From Methylogaea oryzae (GTDB taxonomy: Bacteria > Pseudomonadota > Gammaproteobacteria > Methylococcales > Methylococcaceae): 64,000 bases of DNA. Below are positions 1-9,155 of the stretch, piece after piece. The translations under genes and the position numbers were made by a program. The DNA is taken from contig NZ_AP019782.1 in assembly GCF_019669985.1 (NCBI RefSeq), forward strand, positions 3,838,001-3,902,000, given 5' to 3'. How positions within the stretch are numbered: position 1 is the first letter of the stretch; the number at the start of each line of letters is the position of its first letter. The notes under the pieces were generated by a model, which was not told the DNA's origin, ran no database searches, and was given only the letters and a program-made list of their open reading frames with translations.

Positions 1-2
1 AC

Positions 3-365
3 CGCTCGGAAAACGCCGAGTACATCTACCGCAAGAAGGAACTGCGCGAAATCGACCGGCGCATCCGCTACCTGCAAAAACGCCTGCCGGATTTGCACGT
101 GGTCAGCGCACGGCCCAGCGATCCCGACCGGGTGTTTTTCGGCGCCTGGGTGACGCTGGAGGACGACAAGGGAGCGGAAGTCACCTACCGCATCGTCGGC
201 CCGGACGAGCTCGACCCGGCCCGAGGCTGGATCAGCATGGACTCGCCCATGGCCCGCGCCCTCATGAAAAAAGCCGTGGACGACGAAGCCGCGGTGGCGA
301 CGCCCGCCGGCGAGGCGCGTTATTACATCGTGGACGTTCGTTATGAACAGGAAGAGGGCTTGTAG
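3..365 (+). CDS. greB: Transcription elongation factor GreB, C-terminal part (truncated by window edge)
   Basis: The frame is open to the left edge, so the N-terminus lies outside the window. The visible part begins at the end of the Gre coiled coil (basic, with [18 protein letters not shown]-type residues) and continues into the FKBP-like C-terminal domain, with [13 protein letters not shown], the [11 protein letters not shown] segment and a final [10 protein letters not shown] strand. GreB rescues backtracked RNA polymerase by stimulating transcript cleavage through the secondary channel. The [10 protein letters not shown] segment with a tyrosine-rich last strand favours GreB over GreA. The stop at 363-365 is followed by about 110 bp and then an unrelated regulator gene. 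Confidence 0.88.
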   Translation, partial: RSENAEYIYRKKELREIDRRIRYLQKRLPDLHVVSARPSDPDRVFFGAWVTLEDDKGAEVTYRIVGPDELDPARGWISMDSPMARALMKKAVDDEAAVATPAGEARYYIVDVRYEQEEGL

Positions 366-474
366 TAAAGTTCCAATGCCCCGCCACGCTTTGGCGCGGA
401 AAGGGAAGATCGGCAAATCGCCCGGATGGACGCACTACCCAGCCGCGGCCTAAGATCGACGGGAGTTGCATTGT

Positions 475-1542
475 ATGAACAGCGCCAACGAATTCGCCGA
501 AGCCCACGTCGTGTTGTGCGACGACTCCATCACCAACGTGATGATTCTCTCCAAGCTGGTGGAATCGGAAGGCATTAGCGACATCCACAGCTTCACCGAC
601 CCGCGCAAGCTGCTGCCGCACCTCAGGGAGCACGAAAAAGCCATCGACCTGCTGATCCTCGACGTGGAAATGCCGCACATAACCGGCCTGGAGGTCATGC
701 GGACGCTGCGGGCGGACATCGGCGACCGGATATCCTTCCCCATCGTCGTCATCACCGGCTTGCAGGACCAGGAAATCCGCCACCAAGCCCTGCTCGCCGG
801 CGCCAACGATTTCATCAACAAGCCGTTCGACCAAGTGGAAGTGGTGCTGCGGGTGAAAAACCTGCTGCGCGTGCGGCGCGCCTTCCGCCTGCAGGCGTCG
901 CTGGCGCAGCACCTCGAAACCGAGGTGGAGCGCCGCACCGCGGAACTCAACCAGGCGGTCGAAACGCTGGTGCACCGCATGGCGCTGGCGGGCGAAATGC
1001 GCGACAACGAAACCGGCCAGCACGTGGCGCGGGTCGGGCGCTACAGCCGCCTGCTGGCCGAAGGCATCGGGCTGCCGCCGGATTTGTGCTTCATGATCGA
1101 AAAAGCCGCGCCGCTGCACGACATCGGCAAAATCGGCATTCCCGACAGCATCCTGCACAAGAACGGCGGGCTCGACGAGGAAGAGCGGCGCACCATGGAC
1201 CTGCACACGCAAAAAGGCGCGGAACTGCTGGGCGACCACGATTCCCTGCTGATCCAAATGGCCGCCTCCATCGCCGCCAACCACCATGAAAAATGGGACG
1301 GCAGCGGCTATCCGCGCGGCTTGAAGGGCGAGTCCATTCCCGTCGAGGGACGCATCGTCGCCGTGGCCGACGTGTTCGACGCGTTAACCACGACCCGCCC
1401 CTACAAACAGCCCTGGTCGGCGGAACAAGCCATCGGCTTTTTGCGGGAAAACGCCGGCAGCCACTTCGACCCGGCGGTGGTGGAAACTTTCATCGCCCGC
1501 CGCGGCGACATTATGGCGGTGATGGAACAGCTGCGCGACTGA
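475..1542 (+). CDS. Response regulator with HD-GYP output domain (RpfG-type c-di-GMP phosphodiesterase)
   Basis: About 355 residues. An N-terminal receiver domain (about 8-125) has the acidic DD pair, phospho-acceptor Asp about 63 in LILDVEMP and a Lys in NKPFDQVE. A coiled linker follows (about 130-165), then an HD-GYP domain with HDIGKIGIPD, HHEKWDGSGYP and DVFDALTTTRPYK. Family knowledge: such proteins hydrolyse cyclic di-GMP and affect motility or biofilm formation. The ATG at 475 was chosen over an upstream TTG at 466 because GGGAG lies about 10 nt before it. No cognate kinase is adjacent; a hybrid kinase lies 5.4 kb downstream. Confidence 0.9.
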   Translation: MNSANEFAEAHVVLCDDSITNVMILSKLVESEGISDIHSFTDPRKLLPHLREHEKAIDLLILDVEMPHITGLEVMRTLRADIGDRISFPIVVITGLQDQEIRHQALLAGANDFINKPFDQVEVVLRVKNLLRVRRAFRLQASLAQHLETEVERRTAELNQAVETLVHRMALAGEMRDNETGQHVARVGRYSRLLAEGIGLPPDLCFMIEKAAPLHDIGKIGIPDSILHKNGGLDEEERRTMDLHTQKGAELLGDHDSLLIQMAASIAANHHEKWDGSGYPRGLKGESIPVEGRIVAVADVFDALTTTRPYKQPWSAEQAIGFLRENAGSHFDPAVVETFIARRGDIMAVMEQLRD

Positions 1543-1565
1543 CGGGCCGGCGGCGGAGCGGACGG

Positions 1566-2900
1566 TTAACGCTCCTGCACGATGAAAGTGCCCGGAATCA
1601 TGCCCATCCAGCAACTCCAGGGAATCACCCCCGCCTCGCCGGGCGTGAACTCGACGACCTGGCGCCCCGGAGCCAAGGTGAACTCCAGCTTCAGCAGCGG
1701 CACGACGATGCCCTGGTTGCAGGGCGTCAGCTCCTTGGCGTCGATCACCCAGCGCACCGGCACGCCTTGGCGCAACACGAAGGTATCCGGCCGGTAGCCC
1801 TGCTTGGTCACCTCCATGTGGATGGTCTGGTGGCCGGCTTCCACCGCGCTGTCCTCCAGGGTTTCCATCGCCGGCTTGAGCATCACCAAAACCCGCGCCT
1901 TGAGCGCCGCGGCGTCGTAGCTCGATCCCATCAAGGTCAGGCCCCGGTTGAGCATGATGACGCCGAGCACCGCCACCAAAACGCCGGAGACCTTCACCAG
2001 GCGCCGCGCCAAGCTGGAAGACACCAGGCTGGCGAACACGCCGAAACCGATCAGCAAGGGCAACGTCCCCAAGCCGAAGGCGAACAGCCGCTTGGCTCCC
2101 TCCACAGCGCTGCCGGTGCCGGCCGCCATGACGTACATGGCCTGCAACGGGCCGCAAGCGATCATGAAGCCGTTGAGGAAACCGATGGAAAAAGGGCTGG
2201 ACTGATGCGCCAGCCGCGCGGCCAGGCCGCGCCGCAGCCGGCTCAGGCCGAACGCGGGCAAGCGAAGGCGGGGAAGCAGCCGCAACACGTTCAGCCCGAA
2301 CAGCAGGAGAAACGCCCCGGCGGCCACGGCGGCGATGCCGCGCAGCTCCGGCGTGAAAGCCACCACCGATCCCAGCGCGCCGAAGGCGGCGCCCAACAAC
2401 GTGTAGGAGAGGGTTTTTCCGACGCCGTAGCTCAGGTGGGACAACCAAATCCCGCGGCGGCGATTCAGCGCATTTTGCGCGGTGTAACCGAGCACGAAGC
2501 CGCCGCACATGCCGATGCAGTGAAACCCGCTCAGAAAACCGGCGGCCAGCAGCAACCCCAGGCTCAAGTCGCCGTGGAGCGATGCCAAGCGCATTTCGTC
2601 GGCGAACCACAGGGCGCCGGCGGCGATGCCCAGCAAGCCGGACACCCCCAGCACGGCCCGCAAGACCGACCGCACGGCGCCGCGCTTCGCCGGCCGCGCC
2701 ACGCAGGCGTATCCCGCCCCGGCGATGGCGGCGCGAACGGCGGAGTCGGCAGCGCCGTCGTGCGCCACCGACACCAAGCCGGCCACATAGTCGGCCTTGA
2801 CCGCCCTAACGCCGGGCACGGCGCGCACGGCGTCCTCGATGACGCTCTCGCAACCGGCGCACTGCATGCCGGCGACCTTCAAGGAAAGGCGGGTGGTCAT
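1566..2900 (-). CDS. HMA domain - TauE/SafE-like (COG2836) membrane domain - cupredoxin fusion, probable copper handling
   Basis: 444 residues in three parts. Residues about 4-70 are a heavy-metal-associated domain with the metal-binding GMQCAGC. About 95-320 form a six-TM-type COG2836 domain with the signature GFHCIGMCGG. About 350-444 form a cupredoxin-like beta domain (YRPDTFVLRQGVPVRW, CNQGIVVP, WSCWMGM). The HMA and cupredoxin parts both suggest copper. Substrate direction cannot be read from sequence. The gene lies 135 bp downstream of a co-oriented TonB-dependent receptor, so the two may act in sequence across outer and inner membranes (inference). Confidence 0.82.
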   Translation of the reverse strand: MTTRLSLKVAGMQCAGCESVIEDAVRAVPGVRAVKADYVAGLVSVAHDGAADSAVRAAIAGAGYACVARPAKRGAVRSVLRAVLGVSGLLGIAAGALWFADEMRLASLHGDLSLGLLLAAGFLSGFHCIGMCGGFVLGYTAQNALNRRRGIWLSHLSYGVGKTLSYTLLGAAFGALGSVVAFTPELRGIAAVAAGAFLLLFGLNVLRLLPRLRLPAFGLSRLRRGLAARLAHQSSPFSIGFLNGFMIACGPLQAMYVMAAGTGSAVEGAKRLFAFGLGTLPLLIGFGVFASLVSSSLARRLVKVSGVLVAVLGVIMLNRGLTLMGSSYDAAALKARVLVMLKPAMETLEDSAVEAGHQTIHMEVTKQGYRPDTFVLRQGVPVRWVIDAKELTPCNQGIVVPLLKLEFTLAPGRQVVEFTPGEAGVIPWSCWMGMIPGTFIVQER

Positions 2901-2915
2901 GGCTCAGCGCCCCTG

Positions 2916-2933
2916 GATTAGCGACGACTAATC
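2916..2933. promoter_or_regulatory. Short palindrome upstream of the HMA/TauE/cupredoxin gene
   Basis: GATTAG - 6 nt - CTAATC, starting 16 bp upstream of the start codon of the leftward gene at 2900. Position and symmetry suit an operator, but no regulator gene lies beside it and it matches no copper-box consensus I can name. It could be chance. Confidence 0.3.
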
Positions 2934-3035
2934 AAGCTTAGCCCGCCCCCTTCGCGCTTGCCACAAAAGCGTTGCGGCGCGGACGGCCTAAGCCTTCCGC
3001 GCCGCGCGCATTCCTCCCTGTCGCAAACCGCTCGG

Positions 3036-5603
3036 TCAGAAGCTGTAACGCATGCCCAGCCACCAAGTCCGGGGAGCGCCGGGCGCGTAAAACGTGGTTT
3101 GCTTGACGCTGTATTGCGTGCCATCGGCGCCCCCGCTATAGCTGCCGCCGCTGCGTGGGGCGGAAAAATTGCCGTTGGCGTCGAAAGCGGCGGCGCCCAA
3201 TTGCCCGCCGGTGTAGTAATGCTCGTCGAGGATATTGTTGACTTGGCCGAAGACGGTCAGACCCTTGACGGCGCTGGGCGTGAAACGCAGCCCGTAGTTG
3301 ACCACCACATACCCCGGCACGATGCCCGAGCCGAAATAGTTCTGCCCGTCGGCCTTGTGCGCGTTGTTTTCGTTGCCTCTCGCGAAAGACTGCGAAAACC
3401 CCATAATGTTGACGTTGGTGCCCCAATCCTTGGCGAACTGGTAATCCACATAGGTCTTAAACATATGGGAAGGCGTCAACGGTATTTTGTTGCCGGGCTT
3501 GATGTCGATGGTTCCCTCGTAACCGCCGCCGGTGCCGTTGGTGCGGGTGGCGGCATTCGCCACGCTGTTGACGTTGGTGCTGTTGCCGCTGCCGTTCACC
3601 GTTTCATTGGACTGATAGGTGGCGTCCAAATAGGTGTAGTTGGCGCCGACGCTCCAGTCGTCCACTTTGCGGTCCAGGCTGACTTCGACGCCTTGGCGCT
3701 GGGTTTTCCCGAAGTTCTTGAAATAACCGAAGCCCGCCTGCTCATCGGCCACGAACATGAGGTCGTTTTTGTTCTCGATATGGAAATATCCCACGCTCCA
3801 ATCGATTTTTTCCGGCAACTGGCCGCGGAAACCCGCCTCCCAGTTTTCCGTGATCACCTGCTTCAACGGCGGATCGCCGGCCATCGAATTGGGCAGTTTG
3901 CAAGGCACGTCGGGGTTGGCGCAACCCAGTTCGATACTGGTCGGCGCGCGAGTGCCCTCGTTGTAACCGGCATAGAATCCGATTTCCTTGATCGGGTTAT
4001 ACGTCAAGCCCACGGCGGGATTAAACCGGTCGAAATGGTGCTTGCCGGTTAAGGACTCGCCACCTTCGGCGGTGATCTGGTCCTTGTTGCTGAGCGAGGT
4101 GTAGTTGTAACGCCCCGAAGCGGTAATATGCAGGTCTTTGGTCAAACTCAAGGTGTCGGACGTGAAGAAACTCCAGGTCACCGTATCGCCGCCCAGGGAG
4201 ACCCGATTGTCGAAAGGAACGCCGTTGACATTTCCCCCCGTAACCCCGTCCGCGTAGTTGGGCAATCCCGTAATGCTGTGATCGGCGTTCAAATAGCCCA
4301 GCTGCGTCGACTGCTTGAAATTCATCACGCTTTGGTCGTAGCTGCCGCCGAATAAAAACTGGTTTTCCTTGCCGAATAAAGTGTCGTTGATGATCGCCTG
4401 CCCCGACGCGCCCCAGTTTTGCTGCTGGGTTGTGGTGCGGTTTATCAAGCCGTTGCATTTCTCGCCGGGCTCGCCGTTGGCGCCGGACAATGCCTGCGCA
4501 ACGCACTTCAGGTAGGGGAAGGGGGTGTTCGTGCCGTTCATGTCGTACGCCGGATAGCCGTACCCGTTCCGGCTCAACAGGGCTTTCTCGGCGGCGGTCA
4601 GGCTGTAGACCGCCTGGTCCAACGAGCCCTGATTCACGTCGCCGTTGTATGTGCCGGTCTTGATATTCCGGTAGTAGGTATTGCCGGTCAACACGATGTT
4701 GTCGTTCAACTGGTGCTTGCCTTCCAGGTTCAGGAATAGCGAGCGGTTGTCGGTGATGTCCGGCTTGGTGTAGATGCTCGTGTAATCCTGTTCGAGGAGC
4801 CTAACGTCTTGCAAACCGTTGCCGTACAAACCGTTGTCGTTGAACGCCGTGGTGAATTTAATTTCGCTGCGCTCGCCTTCCCAGCCCGCCTTGCCGAATA
4901 TCTGCCGGACGGTGCTGGGCGAATTTTGCCGCCAGCCCTGCTCGCCGAAATAGTTGCCGGTGATGAACCAATTCAGGCCTTTATCGTTGAATCCGCCATG
5001 TTCGAACTCAAAAGCGTGGCGGCCATACGCGCCGCCCAGCCCCTGCACCGACGTGCCGGGATTGCTTTTGCCGTCCTTGGTTTCGATCGACAACGCGCCG
5101 CCCAGCGTATTTCTGCCGAACAACGGATTCGATCCCGGCATCATGGACATGGACTTGATCGCCGACTTCGGAATCAGATCCCAGCTGACCACATCGCCGA
5201 AAGGCTGGTTGAGGCGCACGCCGTCCATATAAACCGACAAGCCCTGCGGCGTGCCCAGCAAGGGGGAGGCGGTGAAGCCGCGGTAATTGACGTCGGGCTG
5301 GAAGCCGTTGCCCTGGGTGTCGTTGATATAAACGCTGCCCATCGAACGGTTCATGAAGTCAGTGACATTCACCGCGTTGGTTTTGGCGATATCTTGTTCT
5401 GACGCGGTTTGCACCGGCGCGGGAATTTTGTCCTTGCTTTGATTCAAGCCGTCCAGCGGCGTGGTTTCCACCACTTCGACGGTTTCCAATTCGTTGGAGA
5501 TCGCATTATCGTTTTTCGGCTCCGCCGCCATTGCCGGCCGTAGCGAGAGCGTTATGGCAATCGCCAAAAATGGTTTTTGTAGTTTCATTGCGTTGCGTGT
5601 CAT
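3036..5603 (-). CDS. TonB-dependent outer-membrane receptor
   Basis: About 855 residues, with a signal peptide (KPFLAIAITLSLRPAMAAEP). A plug domain covers about 55-170 (ASEQDIAKTNAVNVTDFM, VYMDGVRLNQPFGDV, NPLFGRNTLGGALSIETK). A long beta barrel ends in aromatic WWLGMRYSF, as expected for BAM-dependent insertion. Two Cys pairs occur in extracellular-loop-like segments (YLKCVAQ...EKCNG; GCANPDVPCK). Start choice is open: ATG at 5603 or 5588, neither with a strong Shine-Dalgarno. No TonB or FecIR regulators are adjacent. The ligand is unknown; a copper chelate is possible given the downstream copper-type gene. Confidence 0.88.
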   Translation of the reverse strand: MTRNAMKLQKPFLAIAITLSLRPAMAAEPKNDNAISNELETVEVVETTPLDGLNQSKDKIPAPVQTASEQDIAKTNAVNVTDFMNRSMGSVYINDTQGNGFQPDVNYRGFTASPLLGTPQGLSVYMDGVRLNQPFGDVVSWDLIPKSAIKSMSMMPGSNPLFGRNTLGGALSIETKDGKSNPGTSVQGLGGAYGRHAFEFEHGGFNDKGLNWFITGNYFGEQGWRQNSPSTVRQIFGKAGWEGERSEIKFTTAFNDNGLYGNGLQDVRLLEQDYTSIYTKPDITDNRSLFLNLEGKHQLNDNIVLTGNTYYRNIKTGTYNGDVNQGSLDQAVYSLTAAEKALLSRNGYGYPAYDMNGTNTPFPYLKCVAQALSGANGEPGEKCNGLINRTTTQQQNWGASGQAIINDTLFGKENQFLFGGSYDQSVMNFKQSTQLGYLNADHSITGLPNYADGVTGGNVNGVPFDNRVSLGGDTVTWSFFTSDTLSLTKDLHITASGRYNYTSLSNKDQITAEGGESLTGKHHFDRFNPAVGLTYNPIKEIGFYAGYNEGTRAPTSIELGCANPDVPCKLPNSMAGDPPLKQVITENWEAGFRGQLPEKIDWSVGYFHIENKNDLMFVADEQAGFGYFKNFGKTQRQGVEVSLDRKVDDWSVGANYTYLDATYQSNETVNGSGNSTNVNSVANAATRTNGTGGGYEGTIDIKPGNKIPLTPSHMFKTYVDYQFAKDWGTNVNIMGFSQSFARGNENNAHKADGQNYFGSGIVPGYVVVNYGLRFTPSAVKGLTVFGQVNNILDEHYYTGGQLGAAAFDANGNFSAPRSGGSYSGGADGTQYSVKQTTFYAPGAPRTWWLGMRYSF

Positions 5604-5706
5604 ATCAGCGTGGGTACAAACCGGCTCGCATCTTAGCCAGCGCCCCCCAGCGTCGCCATAGGAAAACTTCCTGAAGACGGCGCGGCTGAACAGCCGCGCC
5701 GGGCGC

Positions 5707-6588
5707 TCAACCCGCGGCGCCGATCCTGCGCCGCCCGGCGAAGCCGTGCATCAGCAGGGCGCCCAAAATCAGCGCGGTGCCCGCCACCACGCGAGGGGTG
5801 ATCGCTTCGTGGTTGATCCAGTGTCCCAGCATCAGCGATAGAACCGGCGTCACCAGCGTGACCAAGGCCACGCGGGTGGCGGGCAGTTTTTTCAACACGT
5901 AGTAATACGCGGCGAACCCCACCGTGGTGGCGATCGCCCCCAGGTAAACGATGGCGGCGACGCTGCTCAGGGGCAGCGACTCCGGCCATTGGCCGTCGAA
6001 AATCGCCCAAGTGGCAAGGTAGGCGGGCAACGCCAGCGCCAAGCCGCCGGCCACTTGGAACCAGGCCGATAGCTGGGCGTCCACCCGCTTGACCAGCACC
6101 GAGCCGGCCGATTGCAGGAACGAGGACAACAGCACGCCGGCAATGCCCAACGCGGCGTCGCCGCTGAATTGCAGCGCCGTGCCGAACATCACCGCCAGGC
6201 CGCCGATGCCCATGCCGTAGGACAGCAGCTTGCCCCAGGTCAAGCTGCGCTCGCCGAGCCAAGCCGCCGCCATCAGCGCCGTCAGCAGCGGCGTGAGACC
6301 GAACACCACGGAAATCCAGCCGGAGGGGATGAACTGGGAAGCCCAGTACACCGCCAACATGGAGCCGTAAATTTGCACGGCGACGGCCATGTAGGTCAGC
6401 CGCGCCTTGCGGTGCCACGGCAGACGCCTGCGCAGCAGGGCCAGCGCCAGCCACAAGCAAGCCGCGCCGATGCTCATGCGGCCGGTCACGCCGAACAAAA
6501 ACCCCGGCCCTTCGCCGCTCCACTTGATGGCCAGCGGCGTGGTGGCCCACAGCAAGATCACGCCGATGTACGCCAATGGCACGCCCAT
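5707..6588 (-). CDS. EamA/DMT-superfamily transporter (RhaT/YdcZ-like metabolite exporter)
   Basis: 293 residues with ten hydrophobic helices in two five-TM EamA repeats, the usual size for the family. The first starts at PLAYIGVILLWATTPLAIKW, the second around LGIAGVLLSSFLQSAGSVLVKR. Family members export amino acids and other metabolites, and the substrate is not predictable here. The start codon is preceded by a strong Shine-Dalgarno (AAGGAGAAAGGAG). Upstream lies a structured leader ending in a terminator, so expression may be controlled by attenuation (see the RNA feature at 6622-6780). Confidence 0.85.
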   Translation of the reverse strand: MGVPLAYIGVILLWATTPLAIKWSGEGPGFLFGVTGRMSIGAACLWLALALLRRRLPWHRKARLTYMAVAVQIYGSMLAVYWASQFIPSGWISVVFGLTPLLTALMAAAWLGERSLTWGKLLSYGMGIGGLAVMFGTALQFSGDAALGIAGVLLSSFLQSAGSVLVKRVDAQLSAWFQVAGGLALALPAYLATWAIFDGQWPESLPLSSVAAIVYLGAIATTVGFAAYYYVLKKLPATRVALVTLVTPVLSLMLGHWINHEAITPRVVAGTALILGALLMHGFAGRRRIGAAG

Positions 6589-6621
6589 GTCGATTCTCCT
6601 TTCTCCTTGCCGACAAAAACG

Positions 6622-6660
6622 AAAAAGGCCGCGGATTCTTGGGAACCCGCGGCCTTTTCC
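6622..6660 (-). terminator. Rho-independent terminator between the leader and the EamA gene
   Basis: Near-perfect inverted repeat AAAAGGCCGCGG / CCGCGGCCTTTTT with a 12-nt loop, reading into TTTTTCG on the minus strand. It is the only strong terminator in this divergent intergenic region and lies inside the transporter's 5' leader rather than after a gene. Confidence 0.65.
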
Positions 6661-6780
6661 AAAAAACGCCCGATCTCAGACGACGCTCATGGATCACCGC
6701 AGGCAAAAGCCCCCAGTCGCACCGGCTTATGCCACAGGTGCGGGACTCGGAAAGCGTTGACGAATGCGGTGACGTTCATG
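6622..6780 (-). ncRNA. Candidate structured leader RNA (riboswitch/attenuator) or small RNA upstream of the EamA gene
   Basis: A promoter at 6787-6815 predicts a transcript starting near 6780. The RNA can fold into a 9-bp outer stem (6765-6773 with 6693-6701) enclosing a CGCACC...GGUGCG stem that itself contains GGC-AUAA-GCC. It ends in a strong hairpin with a U-tract (6622-6660), about 35 bp before the transporter start. It also contains a 30-codon frame (6779 to 6687) beginning almost at the predicted +1. I do not recognise it as a named riboswitch class. It could equally be an independent sRNA of about 155 nt. Confidence 0.45.
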
Positions 6781-6786
6781 GCTCGA

Positions 6787-6815
6787 ATTCTGCGCCCTGA
6801 AATCGGGAGCGTCAA
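6787..6815 (-). promoter_or_regulatory. Sigma-70-type promoter for the leader RNA / EamA transporter
   Basis: On the minus strand, TTGACG (-35, 6810-6815), a 17-nt spacer and CAGAAT (-10, 6787-6792). Predicted transcription start is about 6779-6781, close to the 5' edge of the folded leader. Confidence 0.5.
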
Positions 6816-6939
6816 GAACGCCCCCCGAGCGGCGGCAACCGTGGCGGTTTCCCGTATACTGCATGGCGCAGCTATGGATTCGCGCCAACAGTCCAGCCAA
6901 CCGCAGGAACGGCCGCCGCCGCCCTAACGACACTCGCCC

Positions 6940-9144
6940 ATGGTTCTCGACGTCGCCACACTCACCGTTGTCGCATTCACCACCTGCGCCGGGCTATCCC
7001 TGGCCATGCTGCTGGCTTGGCGCTTCGTGCTGCACGACAAGCCGCTGTTCTTGTGGGGAGTGTCCCAGGGCTTGATCGCTGTGGGCTATACCTTGTTCCC
7101 CTGGCGCGGCGTGCTGCCGGACATCTTTTCCATCGTTATTTCCAACGAACTGTTCGCCATCGCCTCGGCCCTCACCTGGGTCGCCGCTTGCCGCTACCGC
7201 CGGGTGCGGCCGTTCCGCGCCATCATCCTGGCGACGTTTTTCCTGTTCCTCGCCAGCTTTTCCTATTACGCCCTGGTCGTGCCCGATCTCGGCACGCGCA
7301 TCGTCCTGGTCCGCAGCACCATGGGCTTTTTCGGCGTAGGCGGGGGCTTGACCTTGTTATGGCCGGGACCCGAGCGGCATTCGACGGTGAACGTAGTGGT
7401 GGGAATCTGCATCTCCCTGCTGGGGGCGGCCATGGTCTTGTCGCTGCTGTTCAGCGGCGGAGCGGTGCATGCCGACACGCCCCAGTCCGCCAGCCAGGCG
7501 GTGGCGCTGCCGATATTGATCGGCATCCTCGGCCATTTGGTGTGGGGCCTGGGGGTGGTGATGATGGTCTTGGCCGATATCACCAGCGAACTGCGCCAAT
7601 CCACCAACCTGCTGCAAAGCGTGCTGGACGCCATCCCGTCGCGCGTGTTCTGGAAAGACCGCCATTTTCGCTACCTGGGCTGCAACCGGCGTTTCGCCAT
7701 CGATGCCGGGTACAAAGACACGGCGGCGCTGATCGGCAAAACGGACTACGAGCTGTGCTGGGCCCAGGAAGCCGAGCGCTACCGCGCCGACGATCTCGCC
7801 GTGATCGCCGCCGGCCAACCGCGGATGAATTTCGAGGAATGCGTGATCCGGTCCGACGGCACGCCGCGCACCGTATCCACCTCGAAAGTGCCCCTTAGCC
7901 GAGCCGACGGCCGCATCATCGGTATGGTGGGCGCGTACGACGACATCACCGAACGCAAGGCGACCCAGGCCCAGCTGGAACACGCCCTGCGGGAAGCGCA
8001 AACGGCCACGCGGGCCAAGTCGGAGTTCCTCGCCAACATGAGCCATGAAATCCGGACGCCCATGAACGGCGTGCTGGGCATGGTGGAAGTGGCGCTGATG
8101 GAAAATCCCAGCGACGCCATGCGCGGGTATTTGGAACAAATCCGCAGCTCCGGCGGACACCTGCTCAGCATCCTCAACGACATTCTCGACCTGTCGAAAA
8201 TCGAAGCCGGCAAGCTGGAGCTGGAGTCCGAGCCTTTTACGCTGAGCGATTACCTGCAAACCCCCATCGCCATGGCGGCGAGCCAAGCGCGAAACAAAGG
8301 CCTGGAATTCCACTACGACCTGGACCCCGCCGTTCCCGCCTCGCTGCTGGGCGACGGACGCCGCATCGCCCAGATATTGGCCAACCTGCTCAGCAACGCC
8401 GTCAAGTTCACCGCCGCCGGCCGGGTGGAGTTGCGCGTGTCCCTGCTGGCGCAGGAGCCGAACCGGGCCACCGTGGGCCTCACCGTGCGGGACTCCGGCA
8501 TCGGCATGTCGGAAAAGCAGCTGGACAAGCTGTTCGACGCGTTCGTGCAAGCGGAAAGCTCCACCACCCGCAAGTACGGCGGCACCGGCCTGGGGCTGAC
8601 CATCAGCAAGCGGCTGGTGGAGGAAATGGGCGGCCAAATCCGCGTGGAAAGCCAGCTGAACCAGGGCAGCACCTTCCTGGTCAGCCTGCCGCTGGCGATC
8701 CCCGCCGACCAAGCCGGCGAGCGCCGGGAATCGGCGCCAGCAGCGCCGCCGCCGCAGGCGCGTTACAACGGCAAGCGGGGGCTGCTGGTGGAGGACAATG
8801 CGGTCAACCGCATGGTGGCGGAAGCGCTGCTGAAAAAATGGGGCATGGCCGTGGACGCGGCCGAAGACGGCCAAGAAGCGGTGGAGCTGTTGGAAAACGC
8901 GGCGCCGTCCGCCTACGACATCGTGCTGATGGACATTCAAATGCCGCGCATGGACGGCCTGGAAGCGACCCGCCGAATCCGCCTGCGCCACGGCGCCGAA
9001 GCGCTGCCCATCATCGCCGTCACCGCCAACGCATACGAAACCGACCGCCAGGCGGCGCTGGCGGCCGGCATGAACGACTACATCGCCAAGCCGCTGGAAG
9101 CCGGCAAACTGCAACGGGTGCTGGACGACTACCTGCTGGGCTGA
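6940..9144 (+). CDS. Membrane-bound hybrid sensor histidine kinase (7TM-like - PAS - HisKA - HATPase - REC)
   Basis: 734 residues. The first about 215 hold seven or so hydrophobic helices. A PAS domain follows (about 225-345; SRVFWKDRHFRYLGCNRRFA, ERKATQAQLEHALREAQ). HisKA has phospho-acceptor His about 369 in NMSHEIRTPMNG. HATPase_c has LSNAVKFT, DSGIGM and GGTGLGLTIS. A C-terminal receiver has Asp about 665 in VLMDIQMPRMDG and Lys in AKPLEAGK. There is no HPt domain, so a separate phosphotransfer protein is expected. The signal is unknown and the gene appears monocistronic. Confidence 0.9.
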   Translation: MVLDVATLTVVAFTTCAGLSLAMLLAWRFVLHDKPLFLWGVSQGLIAVGYTLFPWRGVLPDIFSIVISNELFAIASALTWVAACRYRRVRPFRAIILATFFLFLASFSYYALVVPDLGTRIVLVRSTMGFFGVGGGLTLLWPGPERHSTVNVVVGICISLLGAAMVLSLLFSGGAVHADTPQSASQAVALPILIGILGHLVWGLGVVMMVLADITSELRQSTNLLQSVLDAIPSRVFWKDRHFRYLGCNRRFAIDAGYKDTAALIGKTDYELCWAQEAERYRADDLAVIAAGQPRMNFEECVIRSDGTPRTVSTSKVPLSRADGRIIGMVGAYDDITERKATQAQLEHALREAQTATRAKSEFLANMSHEIRTPMNGVLGMVEVALMENPSDAMRGYLEQIRSSGGHLLSILNDILDLSKIEAGKLELESEPFTLSDYLQTPIAMAASQARNKGLEFHYDLDPAVPASLLGDGRRIAQILANLLSNAVKFTAAGRVELRVSLLAQEPNRATVGLTVRDSGIGMSEKQLDKLFDAFVQAESSTTRKYGGTGLGLTISKRLVEEMGGQIRVESQLNQGSTFLVSLPLAIPADQAGERRESAPAAPPPQARYNGKRGLLVEDNAVNRMVAEALLKKWGMAVDAAEDGQEAVELLENAAPSAYDIVLMDIQMPRMDGLEATRRIRLRHGAEALPIIAVTANAYETDRQAALAAGMNDYIAKPLEAGKLQRVLDDYLLG

Positions 9145-9155
9145 CGCGCCGCGGC

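Noticed and set aside
1293-2921. 542-codon frame opposite the HMA/TauE/cupredoxin gene
   Set aside because: Antisense to a gene with clear domains; Gln/His/Arg-rich translation with no fold.
6687-6779. Leader peptide of 30 codons before the EamA gene
   Set aside because: No Shine-Dalgarno and the ATG falls at the predicted +1; not annotated as a gene, only mentioned within the leader RNA.
6112-6927. Long open frame of 271 codons opposite the EamA gene and its leader
   Set aside because: Antisense shadow of the high-GC transporter gene; Gln/Arg/His-rich composition, no ribosome binding site, no recognisable domain.
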